64,000 nucleotides of DNA, taken from contig KQ482003.1 of NCBI GenBank assembly GCA_001430745.1, positions 626,531 through 690,530 of the forward strand, in the 5' to 3' direction. Position 1 is the stretch's first letter. Each line of letters starts with the position of its first letter. The notes beneath the pieces were generated by a model. The model saw only the letters and a program-made list of their open reading frames with translations. It did not search any database and had not been told where the DNA came from. The translations under genes were made by a program, and so were the position numbers. Positions 54,607 to 64,000 of this stretch are shown here, piece by piece. Origin of the DNA: Auxenochlorella pyrenoidosa. Taxonomy: Eukaryota; Chlorophyta; Trebouxiophyceae; Chlorellales; Chlorellaceae.

Positions 54607-55570
54607 GCAGCAGTGCCGTCAGCAGCGCGCAGCACTTCACCTTGTCTTTGTTTGCCTGCCCTGGCTGCAATTCTGTAGCCTGCCAAGTAATTCTGCTAGC
54701 TGGCAATGCAGCATGGGGATGCAAGGCGCCTTTAGCCAAGAGAAGCTTGTTTGTCATGCCATTGCGGGCTTCCCATTCGCAGCCTGCCTTTCAGGGCATT
54801 CAGACTCAGTCAGCTCGCATCAGGCTAACTGTATAGAGATGTGGGAGTTACCTGCGTGCAACAATCAAGAGAGGGTGGATGCTTGCCTACAGGCATCAAG
54901 CACTACGGCGTGGCGCGGCATGCATGTACATGTCTGACTGCTCAGGGTGTCACTGGGGGCCAGGGAACAGGGAGCTGAATCATCCTCTCATTTCCTTCCC
55001 TGCTCCGTACCAAATCTGAAGCGGCTAGCTGCGCACAGACTCTTTCCGGCTTGCACCGGTGCTCAAAGTGAGGACGGCCGCGCGGCTCCTGCTGTTCTGC
55101 TCATGGGGCTGCAGCTCCAGTCACGATGCAATAGAAGTGGCCGGGCTAGCGGCGCCGGGCTTTCTCGGCCAACTGCTGCCACCCGCTCGAGCGGCTGCGG
55201 CAGAACTCGGGGCGGCCCTGGTTCCATACTTGCATCCTGGTTGTTGTTGTGGAGGTCCCTGTGCTTCCAATTGAATGCACAAAAGGCAATGCTCCATACC
55301 CAGCATCTGGGCCCTCCTGTTTGTGCAGGCGCCAGCGGCCCTCGTGCCATTAGCAGGGTGCAGGCGTTGTGCGCAGCCAAGCTGGCGAGCTGGTGAGAAG
55401 CGCCAAGCATTCGAATTGACAGTTGAATGTACATCTTGGCTTGCATGCAATCGTGCAAGTATGACAACAAGCACACGCATACCTGGCAGCCCCAACCAAA
55501 CACCACCACCTGGCACCCGATCTGCAGTTCTGCACACCTAGCCATTAGGCACCTGTCCTCCAGCATCTGA
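54607..55570. other. Intergenic region, USP7 / DUF616 gene
   Basis: About 960 bases. It should hold the USP7 3' UTR and the promoter of the following gene. I found no convincing exon, RNA gene or repeat. Confidence 0.5.
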
Positions 55571-57417
55571 ATGGAGCCGCCGGGCAAGGGGCTCGCCAAA
55601 CGGCGTCGCGTGCGGCTGATCATCTATGCCACCGGGCTGGCGCTGCTTGTATGGCTGCTCTGCCATCCCTCTAGCAAAACGGCGGCAGTTGATGGCGCAG
55701 CCTCGCTTGTGAGCCGCCGGTCCCCTCGGGTGCCCATCCCGCACAAGAAGACGGCCAGCTGCCACGTGCTGGGCTTCCAGGAGCGCGAGAGCCTGCGGCG
55801 GTGCAGCGACCCGTATGCGCACCCCTTTTCGGGCTGCCTGACAGACTCCTACGAGGCCGACATGTTTGGCCGCCTGCTGGCCGGCAAAAAGGTGCCCCAC
55901 CTGCGCTGCGGCTTCCTGGATGCCGCCTCCCACCGCTGGCTGGACAGCCTGCATGCCCGCTTTGCCGGCTGCACCCACGTCGTCTTTACCGTCTCCTTCT
56001 CCTACGGCGAGCTGCCCACCACCAACCGCGTGGCAGCCGATCAGCAGGGCGTCTGCTTCGTGGCGTTTGTGGACGCCGCGGCAGAGCAGCAGCTGCAGGG
56101 CGCGGCCGGCTTCAATGGCAGCCACTATGGGCGCTGGGAGCTGGTGGAGGTGGAGCACAAGATGTTTTCAGACGGCATCGCGCGGTCGGCGCACCTCATC
56201 AAGATCCTGGCGCCGCGCCTCTTCCCTGCCGCATCCGCCGCGCTGTACATCGACATCAAGGTGGGCCCTGCCCGACAGGGTGCTGCTGCTGCTCATCTGG
56301 CAGCTGTCCTTGTTGTCCTCGTCTGACCGCGGCCGTGCGCCCTGCTGGGGTGGGACCGCCGTGGTGTGCACCCCAGCCCTGGTAGGTGACCTGCCCGACA
56401 GCTGCTCCCTCGTGTGAGCAGGTGGCGCTGCCGCACAACCCGCTGGCACTCATCCGCCTGGTGGAGCACAGCGCGACGCCCGTGCTGCTGGGCGTGATTG
56501 CGCACCCCGCAAAGATGGAGCGCGACACCTTTGACGAAATCGTGACCACCCTGCAGCACCTGTACAAGCGCCGGCTGCGCCCAAACCCACGCGATAAAAC
56601 GGTGGCCAAGCGGCGCACGGCCTACCTGACCGGCATCACCAGCCGCGACTTCCATGACGTTTTCCGCCAGTACATGCTCTTCTCTCACCTTGGGTGCGTG
56701 GCTGCGGGGGGGGGGGGGTGGCTGGCACTCTGGTCGGATGGGCGCCTCCCTGGCTGTCTCAGCCCAGCATGACATGCCTATCCCACCATTGGTCACCCAG
56801 GCTGCAGTAATTGGCCGCACATGCGGATGAGAGCACCTCACACCTTGCGATAATCTGCTTTGTGTGATTCCCACCTTTGCATGCACTGCTGAGTCCACCG
56901 TGACATTGCCGACCCTGCCCCCTGCAGCTTTCCAATGCATGGCAATGGCATGCTGAACGCCGCTGTGCTAGTGTGGAACCTGCAAAATCCGTGCGTTTCC
57001 GCCTTTGCCTGCCTCTGGCACAACCAGGTGGGTACAGCTGCTTTGCGCATGCGTGTGCCACGCACCCAGGCGCCATGAAGCTTGTCTCTGCATGCATGGC
57101 GGTGGCAGCTGTGGGCAAACTGCTCTTGCCATGTGCACTGGCCAGCCCGTTGTGCTCAGGCTTTGCACATCTCCAGCGCACGCATGCACCCTCCTGCTTC
57201 CCTGCAGGTCGCCTATTACTCCATGCGTGAGCAGCTCAACTTCCACTACGTGCTCAACATGCTGGGTCTGACAGACCAGGTGCTGGCGCTGACGCCCATC
57301 CACAACTCGACGCACCCAGTACTGTCGGGCACCCTCACGCTGGAGCCCACTGGTTGGCCTGCCTGGGGGCAGGCAACTCAGGACGACTTCTGGGGCGTGG
57401 TCCCGGCGGCAAGGTGA
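55571..57417 (+). CDS. DUF616 (TOD1/MUCI70-type) glycosyltransferase-like membrane protein
   Basis: Four exons (55571-56260, 56422-56693, 56928-57027, 57208-57417) give 423 residues. A basic N-terminus (AKRRRVR) followed by LIIYATGLALLVWLLC marks a type II signal anchor, so the body faces the Golgi lumen. The lumenal part has the DUF616 layout: FTVSFSYGELPTT, CFVAFVD, HKMFSDGIARSAHLIKILAP, RLFPAASAALYIDIKV (the position of the D-x-D/K strand of the family), LLGVIAHP, LHHLYK-like helices and GFPMHGNGMLNAAVLVWN. Plant relatives are MUCI70, which acts in pectin/mucilage synthesis, and TOD1, reported as an alkaline ceramidase. Which activity applies here cannot be decided from sequence. It is the first of three consecutive same-strand genes for membrane-anchored glycan enzymes. 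Confidence 0.75.
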
Positions 57418-57911
57418 TGCAGCGCGTGACTCGGGCCGCTGTAAGAGCATCAGCACAGTAGCATGAGAGCAGAAAAGGGCCGGGCACCAATCAAAGGCAG
57501 GATCTGAAAAGCTGCACAGTAGCAGCGCCGAGCAGCTGCTGGGCACGCGCGCCGGCCTGCAACCGGCGGTCAGTTGCCCGCCCCTCGCAGACGATCAGTG
57601 ATCCTCCGGCAAGCTCAAATAATGGGCACCCTGCAGCACCCCTCTCTGGGGCAACTTTAGAACAAAGCAAGTGTTTTCAGTTCAATAAGGGGGCGCGGAG
57701 AGGCAGATTTCACCATGCGCTGCTCCAGAACAAAAGGGCAGCCCCAATGGCAATCACACAAAGCCACCCCAGGAGAGGGAGAGATGAAGGAAGCCGCGCC
57801 TTGGCTCGGCCTGCTGAGCATGGACGGTTGGGGTGGCCGGCATCAGGAACAACAGCTCCGTCGCCGTTAAGTGCAACTCCGGCACCTGTGCTGCGATTGC
57901 AATTGCACAGG
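57418..57911. other. Intergenic region, DUF616 gene / O-fucosyltransferase-like gene
   Basis: About 490 bases with TGTAA at 57440-57444 just after the first gene and the promoter of the second. Nothing else seen. Confidence 0.5.
57440..57444 (+). terminator. Probable polyadenylation signal of the DUF616 gene
   Basis: TGTAA about 23 nt after the stop codon. Confidence 0.45.
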
Positions 57912-60900
57912 ATGGCACCGCCGCCAGGAAAACAGCGCGGCCCCAGGTGAGCGACCGTGTAGCCGTGGCGGCCCGCTGTCGCGCATCCTACGACCCGGCA
58001 GCTGCATTGTGCTGCTCTGCGATCTCCGGCCCCAGAGGCGTGCACTGTTTCAAGCTGCAACCTCCTCCCCCTGTGCGCTTGCAGCCGCCTACTGCTGGTA
58101 GGGGCGGGTGCCCTGCTGCTGGTGGTGGCGCTGATGAGCCCCATCGGCTCTCCGGCCAACTGCCCAACAGTCCCAGCAGCGGCCCGCTACCGTCCCTCGA
58201 CACGGCGCACTGTTGCCGAGACAGCTCCGCAGCAGCAGTCGCTAGCCATGGACATCGACACTGACGATGTGGTGGACGACGCTGAGGATGTGGTGGACGA
58301 CGCAGAGTCTGCAGACTCTAGCAGCTCCACAAGCGGCAGCACAGGAGCAGCGGCAGCGGCAGCATCATCGGCAGCAGCAACAGCAGCAGCAGCAGCAGCG
58401 CGTGGCCCAATGGTGGCCTCCAGAACCAGCAGCGGGGCCGGGGCCATCCCAGAGGACCCCGAGTTTGACTGGGTGGCCTACTTCCACAACTACCCGGAGC
58501 TGCTGCGGCACCCCATCTCCCTGGACTTCACCAAGGAGGCGGCCTGGGAGCACTACCGCACCATCGGCAAGGCAGAGGGCATGATTGCCCGGCGGCTGAC
58601 GCTGCGGCTGCGCTACCACACGGGCGGGCAGAACAAGCCGGGCGGGCTGAACAACCAGCTGCTGTGCCACCTGACGGCCTTCATGATGGCGCAGGAGATT
58701 GGCTCCGAGGTGGTGCTGGCGCCCGCCCTCAAGCGCACCGCCTTTGCGGCAGAGGGCAACTCCTGGATCTGGGAGGACACCGACACGCTGCTGGACGTGG
58801 ACAAGATGGTGGCCTACTGGGCCACGCGCGGCCTGGTGGTGCACAAGGTGGGCCGTGCCCGCCGGCCTCCGGCTCCCCTCCTCCTGTGCTGCTGGAGCTG
58901 TGGGTGCTTGCAGCATGCGTGGCTGCAAGTGCTCGGGACCAACTCGCTCTTTGTTTCGTTCTTTGGCATGCCAACACGCATGCACCTGCCTTGAGGTGCA
59001 GGCATGCCGCTCCTGCCTCTGGGTGCTGCTGCGCTGTGACACAGTTTTCGCTGCGCTGGCCTGCATGCGTGGAGTGCCCACTGTTGAAGGTGGATGCTTC
59101 GACCATGACAGCCCACCGCTTTGCACGCTTTTTCTCCATTCAGCATGGCTGCTGCGCCGTGGTTTCCCTGCCTGCAAACAGGGTTCACCTGGTCACTGCC
59201 ATTGGCCCTTCGTCTCCTCCATGGCCTCTGCTGGCCGGTCCTCACCCCGCCTGTCTGTCCCTGCCCGCCCTCCTGCCGTCTGCCCGGCCTACAGACCCCC
59301 CAGCTGACGGGCGAGGCCGCCGACGAGTACCCCAAGCTGGTGGAGGCGGACGAGCCGCCGACCAAGGTCTACGGCGACGCAGGCTGCCTCACCGTGCAGC
59401 TCCCGCGGCCGTACAAGTTTGACAACAACCTGGCGTCGGTGGCGCAGCGCGCGCGCCGCAAGGCGGTCAAGGCCGCCGAGTACGTGCTGCGCGCAAACGG
59501 CACCGTCCCCGACTGCATCAACCTGGACACCCCGCGCATCTTCTACCGCGTGCCCGTCTCAAGGTGGGCTGCTGCAGCGCCAGGCAGGCCTCGGCAGCCC
59601 TTGCAAGCTCGTGTTAGGGGTATGCCTGGTTCCCTGCACGCAGGCTTGCAGCACAAGTAGGCGCAGCGGCTTGGGGCAGCAGGGTGCATGCACAGGCGGG
59701 CTGGCAGCATGTGCCTTTGCTGAACTCCTGACGCACAGCTTCACTCCTCTGAGGTGGCCGCCCAATGCTCGTGCGCACTGAGCACTGACAGTCCTATGCC
59801 TTGCGCTGACAGGCATTCAGCCACTGGCGCCCTTTTCACTTGCCTGTAACTTCATCACGGCGCGGGCCCCCATCCCTAACCACCTCAACCCCCCCAACCC
59901 CCCCGCCTCCCCCCCATCCCGCTGTCTGCAGCTCCCTCAACCTGGCCGTCTCCACTTTCAACGAGGGCTTCTTCTTCAACAAGACGCTGCTCAACATGGC
60001 CACCTACATCAAGCGCAAGATGGGGTGGCCCTTCTACGGCGCGCACCTGCGGCTGGAGAACGACGCGAGCGTGTGGAACGGCCCCGACGGCGAGGAGCGC
60101 GTGCTCAACGAGTACATCAACGTCATGGGGCAGGCCAACTTCACCGACGCCACCACCGTCTACGTAGCATCGGGTCTGCTGTTCGATGGGCCCTCGCCAG
60201 GTGGGTGTCGCACAGCAGGGTCATGAAGGCAAGGGGTTGGGCTGTGCATGGCCCGGCAAATGGGAGCAGGGCTGCACATGGGTAAGGCGGGAAAGCTGGA
60301 GAGCATGAGGTTGCCGTCGCCATCAAGAAGGCGGCGCTGAGCATGCCGCTTTCCACAGGCAGCGCCCGAAGGTGCACTTGCCTGCTGCCGGGTTTTCGTT
60401 GTCATCAGCAGGGGCGTGACTGCACCAGCGCTGCTCTGGCCCCTTCACAGAGTTTGATGCCGTGGTCAAGGCGCTGAAGACGGCAGGCGTTGCGGGGCGG
60501 ATAGACTACAAGGAGAAGCTGGTGGACAAGGAGATCCTGAAGAGTGGGTCTGGGCACCTTGCTTTCCTGGCCTGATACAGCCAGGATTCGCTGGGCGCTC
60601 TGCTTGCTGGCCTGCCTCTGCTGCCTGGAATGCCAGGTGCTGGTGGTCCTGTTCGCACGTCACCTCTTCCAGCCAGCATAGCTCGATGCTGTTGGCTTGT
60701 TCACGGTAACTCAAGCTCCACCCTGGCCCGCCACCCCTGCCTCGCAGGTCTGCACTCAGAGCAGCTGGCGCTTGTGGACCTGCTGGTGCTGGCGGCGTCC
60801 AAGGTGTTTGTGGGGCACCCCTGGAGCACGCTCACCATGCTTGTGGAGCAGCTGCGCATCTGCAGCGGGCTGGGCACGTCCACCATCCACTACGTGACGG

Positions 60901-60983
60901 TGCTGGACGAGACGAAAGAGTACCTCAACATCAAGATGAAGGACAAGTTTGTGCGGTTTGCCAAGGGCTTCACGCCCAAGTGA
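57912..60983 (+). CDS. O-fucosyltransferase-like protein, type II membrane
   Basis: Six exons (57912-57946, 58085-58847, 59295-59563, 59932-60200, 60451-60543, 60748-60983) give 554 residues. The start exon encodes a basic MAPPPGKQRG, then RLLLVGAGALLLVVALM forms a signal anchor across the first splice. An acidic, Ser- and Ala-rich stem follows (residues about 55-125). Next comes a WVAYFHNYPELL, HYRTIGKAEGM module of the kind often attached to glycosyltransferases. The catalytic part begins GGLNNQLLCHLTAFMMAQEI, SEVVLAPALKRTAF, the N-terminal signature of the GDP-fucose O-fucosyltransferase superfamily. It continues with FYGAHLRLENDASVW, the arginine-bearing strand (HxR type), and VDLLVLAASKVFVGHPWSTL near the C-terminus. 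Acceptor unknown. Confidence 0.75.
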
Positions 60984-61962
60984 CGGCCGGTGGGTGGGAT
61001 GAGGTGGGACAGGGCGCGCTAGGGCGGGGCGAAGCCTTCTTGATGCAGCATCTTGATTAATGGCTGGGGCAGACGTCATTGCAGCCGCCGCACCCGACCT
61101 CCCCTCCTGACATGCAGTTCATGGGCACAGCAAGGTGGACAAGGAAGGGGCTTTCTGCAGCAAGAAGACGGCACCACTATTCAGCTGGGCATGCCCTGCC
61201 AGCGTCACATGTGGTGCAGCTGCACAGGTTTGACCACAGCGGCAGCGCGCCGTCCTCAGAAACTGAGCGCCCCCACTTTGACACCGGCCCTTGCTTTCCT
61301 GTATCGCTGACTTTCCTTGCTTTCCTTTGATGCTGTGACCCCCTAACCTTACATTGACTTTTCTTCGGCCAGCACTGACAACGCATGTAATCTTGATTCA
61401 ACTGAGTAGGGACGAGCAGATTCAAACTGCGAGCAGCACGGCAGCGGCAGCCGCTTGTACCGAAACCCACTCCAAGCGGCTTGGCCGCTGACAGGACAGA
61501 GAGAGGAAGGGGGCGGCGCGTTCTGATGACTGTCTCAGCCATTGTGCACAAGAGCTGGGCATACCGCATGCAGGCAAGGCAGCAGGGTCCCACATGAACC
61601 GTGACCCACCGCCGGCACTGCTGCTGCTGTTGTTGATTCCATCGCTCTTTTTATCGCTTCCGTTGCCCCCCGTAACACTGTCGTCCTCCAACCAAGTGCC
61701 TGGAAAGCAGCAGTCCAGGCGCACTACAGCGGCACGTTTCAGAACGGAACAGAGCGGTCGTCAAGCTGGGGCGCACACACGCAACATTGAGAATAGCAGG
61801 TGCGAGCAATGCCGCGGTGCACTTCACGTGCCCCGCCGGCACAGCTGCGCTGCTCCCGCCGCTGCTGCCACCAGTGTCGCGCGGCCCACCACCTTGCTGC
61901 CCCATCTGCTCATGGATGCGCATTGTTCACCTGCAGATCAGTAGCAGACATCATCGCCAGCA
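60984..61962. other. Intergenic region, O-fucosyltransferase-like gene / GT2-like gene
   Basis: About 980 bases. TGTAA occurs near 61386, far from the upstream stop. No exon, RNA gene or repeat was recognised. Confidence 0.5.
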
Positions 61963-62163
61963 ATGGCGGCCCAGGGCTTGCCGCCGCCAGGCGAGGCGCA
62001 GCCCTCGGCCAGGCGGCGGGGCCGCGCCCTGCGAGGCACAGCGCTGGTTGCTGCCGCGGCAGTACTTGCGCTGCTGCTGGCGCCGCAGCTGCGGTGGATG
62101 CACCCGCTGTGCGGCAGCAGCAGAGGCGGCGGCGGGCCGCGACGCCTGGGGCGGCCAGGCAGC

Positions 62164-62200
<37 letters not shown>

Positions 62201-63563
62201 TGCCACTGCCGCCTGGCTTCCGGTACAACAAGGTGGTGGCCATCATCGCCTTTGACCGCTTTGAGTACTTCCGGCAGGTGGTGGACGCCCTGCGGCAGGC
62301 CTGGGGCTCCGAGGAGTACACCCTGACCATCACCATCGACGGGCCGCCCGAGGGCGCCGCCGAGGCGCCAGCCGCGGCAGGTGCAGCAGGTGGCAGCGCG
62401 CAGCAGCCGCAGGCTGCGGTCGGCTACAGCCGGGAGGGGCACCAGGCCATCCTGGCGTACGCGCAGAACCTGCAGTGGCTGGCGCGCAACGGGCGGGGCC
62501 GCTTCCGCGACGTCGTGGTCAACGCCTCGGCCACCAACCTGGGCGTGTGGCCCAACAAGAAGCGCGCGGTGGCGGGCGCGCTGGCCCTCTCCGACTTTGC
62601 GGTCATCCTGGAGGACGATATCGTGCTGGAGCGCGACGCGCTGCGCTGGTTTGAGTGGCACGTCGCCAGCGGGCTCATCTTTGAGCGGCCCGACATCGCG
62701 GTGGCCACCTGCTGGTCCTCCTCTTTCCCCTACCACCCCACCGCCGTGGAGGGGCACGACCTGCTGGTGGCGCGGGAGATGGGCCTGCTGGACAAGTACT
62801 GGGTGAGGCGGCCTCGGGGCGGCGCGGGGAGCAGGGGGCGTGGTGCGAGTATGGCTGGCGTGGGCGGGCCTGGCTCCTCTGCAGGCGCCCCGCGTGCTGC
62901 TGGGGCGCAAGGTGCTGCCCTGGCGCTGTTGGGTCGGGCTCTGGCGCGCCCCACGGTGGCAAGCCTGGCACTGTTGTGCTGAGGAGACCAGGCCAGGCTG
63001 CCCTTCCCAGCCAGGTGCCATTGTGTCCACATCAGCGCTCCCCCTCTGTCCCAGCTCGGCTCTGCCATTGGGTCACCTCCCGGTCTGCTCACCCCGCCGT
63101 GGCCCCCCTCCCCCTGCAGGTCGACCACTGGGCGCAGCCCTGGGGCTGGGCCACCTGGCGGCGCACCTGGGACGCGGTGGGGGCCGACTGGAGCGGGCAG
63201 GACATCAAGCTGGCGCGCGCCATCCAGGCAAAAGGCTGGTTTGAGACCATGCCGCTGGTGGCGCGCTGCAACAACATCGGCTCGGTGGGCGCGCACAAGA
63301 AGGGCAAGGGGGTGGGCCACATCCACCAGCGCTCCCTCACCTCGGCCTCCTTTGGCAACCTGGCTGCCTGCCGGTACCGCGAGCTGCCGCGCAGCAACAA
63401 CACCGCCCCGCTGGACAAGGAGCCGCTGTACCTGCAAGTGGCGCGCCGCGGGATACTGGGGGACACCAAGTTCAGCACCAAGTCCATGGAGGAGCACCGC
63501 CTGGCGCTGGAGAGGTTCAAGTACGAGCACCCAGAGCCCTCCAACTGGCGGTCGTCCTGCTAG
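61963..63563 (+). CDS. GT-A fold glycosyltransferase (GT2/GnT-I-like), type II membrane
   Basis: Two exons (61963-62802, 63120-63563) give 427 residues. An Arg-rich start is followed by GTALVAAAAVLALLLAPQL, a signal anchor, and a stem with an 11-residue polyglutamine. The catalytic domain starts VVAIIAFDRFEYFRQVVDAL, with an YTLTITIDG strand, a short Ala/Gly-rich loop insertion, NLGVWPNKKRAV and FAVILEDDIVLERDALRW, where EDD supplies the metal-binding acidic motif as in GnT-I and related enzymes. Exon 2 opens with HWAQPWGWATWRRTWD, a motif shared with many bacterial and cyanobacterial family 2 transferases. It then reads NNIGSVGAHKKGKGVGHIHQ and ends in a conserved-looking KFSTKSMEEH region. 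Donor and acceptor cannot be assigned. Confidence 0.75.
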
Positions 63564-63773
63564 CACGCCCGCTCGCCTCCCCTTGCCACATTCCTTGTCG
63601 CTGTGTTTGCATGTGAGAAGCAGACGCACAGACATTTGAGAGAGCAGTGCGACTGCCAGGAGTGAGTTGATGGGAGAGAGTACAGGTAGACAAGGTGAAT
63701 GAAAGGAGGGTGTACAAGGGCGGCAGCCGGATCCTTGCCGAGCAGGGCGGCTCTGCCGGGCACTGCTGCCTCG

Positions 63774-63854
63774 CTATGCTTCCGCCAGCACCAGCTTGGG
63801 GACAATGTTCATGGACGACAGCTCCTGGAACAGCAGCTTGGCGGCGTAGGGCAC
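63774..63854 (-). CDS. RPC2: Last exon of a second-largest RNA polymerase subunit, probably Pol III (RPC2)
   Basis: One terminal exon follows a CTGCAG acceptor on the minus strand and reads VPYAAKLLFQELSSMNIVPK, then LVLAEA and TAG. The PYxxKLLFQEL-xSMNI ending is the extreme C-terminus of the second-largest subunit of eukaryotic RNA polymerases. The NI-x-P-(K/R)-L form is closest to Pol III (RPC2), whereas Pol II usually has an IAPRM-type ending. The rest of the gene continues beyond the right edge; 63855-64000 looks like intron. The subunit class is reasonably safe, but the polymerase type is less certain with so few residues. Confidence 0.65.
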   Translation of the reverse strand: MPYAAKLLFQELSSMNIVPKLVLAEA

Positions 63855-64000
63855 CTGCAGCACAGGCAGGAACGCAGGCGAGGGACAGGGACAAGGCAGA
63901 AGGGCGTCAAAAACTGCACGCAATGATGCCTGCAACAATGCTGCCTCGTGTCAGCATGCCCGCTGTGCGCTCCGCAGTCAGCAACGGGCTATCAGCCCCC

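Overview
The window is GC-rich, intron-dense nuclear DNA from a green alga, most likely a trebouxiophyte of the Chlorella type. The case rests on short, closely packed genes with many GT-AG introns, plant-type versions of several proteins (a pantothenate kinase fused to a DUF89 phosphatase, a plastid 2-Cys peroxiredoxin, plastid TypA, UBP12/USP7), TGTAA motifs behind many stop codons, and CAG/polyQ-rich insertions. All gene models are read by eye from conserved protein motifs and splice signals. Exon edges may be off by a base or two.

Layout from left to right: LAG1-type ceramide synthase (+, 5' end cut off); REX4 exonuclease (-), with a tiny prefoldin-like ORF immediately upstream in the same frame; presenilin (+); nucleoside diphosphate kinase (-); Bud32/TP53RK kinase (+); GH125 mannosidase-like protein (+); a METTL24-like methyltransferase (-); the C-terminal exons of an unknown gene (-) running into a 551-base N gap; PEX13 (-); a bifunctional pantothenate kinase of 33 exons (+); 2-Cys peroxiredoxin (+); TypA/BipA GTPase (+); TRM5 tRNA methyltransferase (+); RRS1 ribosome biogenesis factor (-); USP7/UBP12 deubiquitinase of 26 exons (+); three consecutive membrane-anchored glycan enzymes (+: DUF616/TOD1-MUCI70, O-fucosyltransferase-like, GT2-like); and the last exon of a second-largest RNA polymerase subunit, probably Pol III (-).

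Most genes are housekeeping and are not arranged as a pathway. Loose themes are tRNA and ribosome work (Bud32, TRM5, RRS1, REX4), plastid or peroxisome functions (peroxiredoxin, TypA, PEX13), and a secretory-pathway glycan group at the right end, with GH125 and the METTL24-like protein as further type II membrane proteins.

Two observations stand out. First, about 24 of roughly 170 introns in these models appear to use a GC donor instead of GT, which is far above the usual level of about 1 percent. They are concentrated in the USP7 and pantothenate kinase genes. Second, the prefoldin-like ORF and REX4 sit on one strand 30 nt apart, in the same reading frame, separated by a single TAG and with no room for a polyadenylation signal. 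This is a candidate dicistronic or readthrough locus. No transposon, tRNA, rRNA or CRISPR array was recognised.
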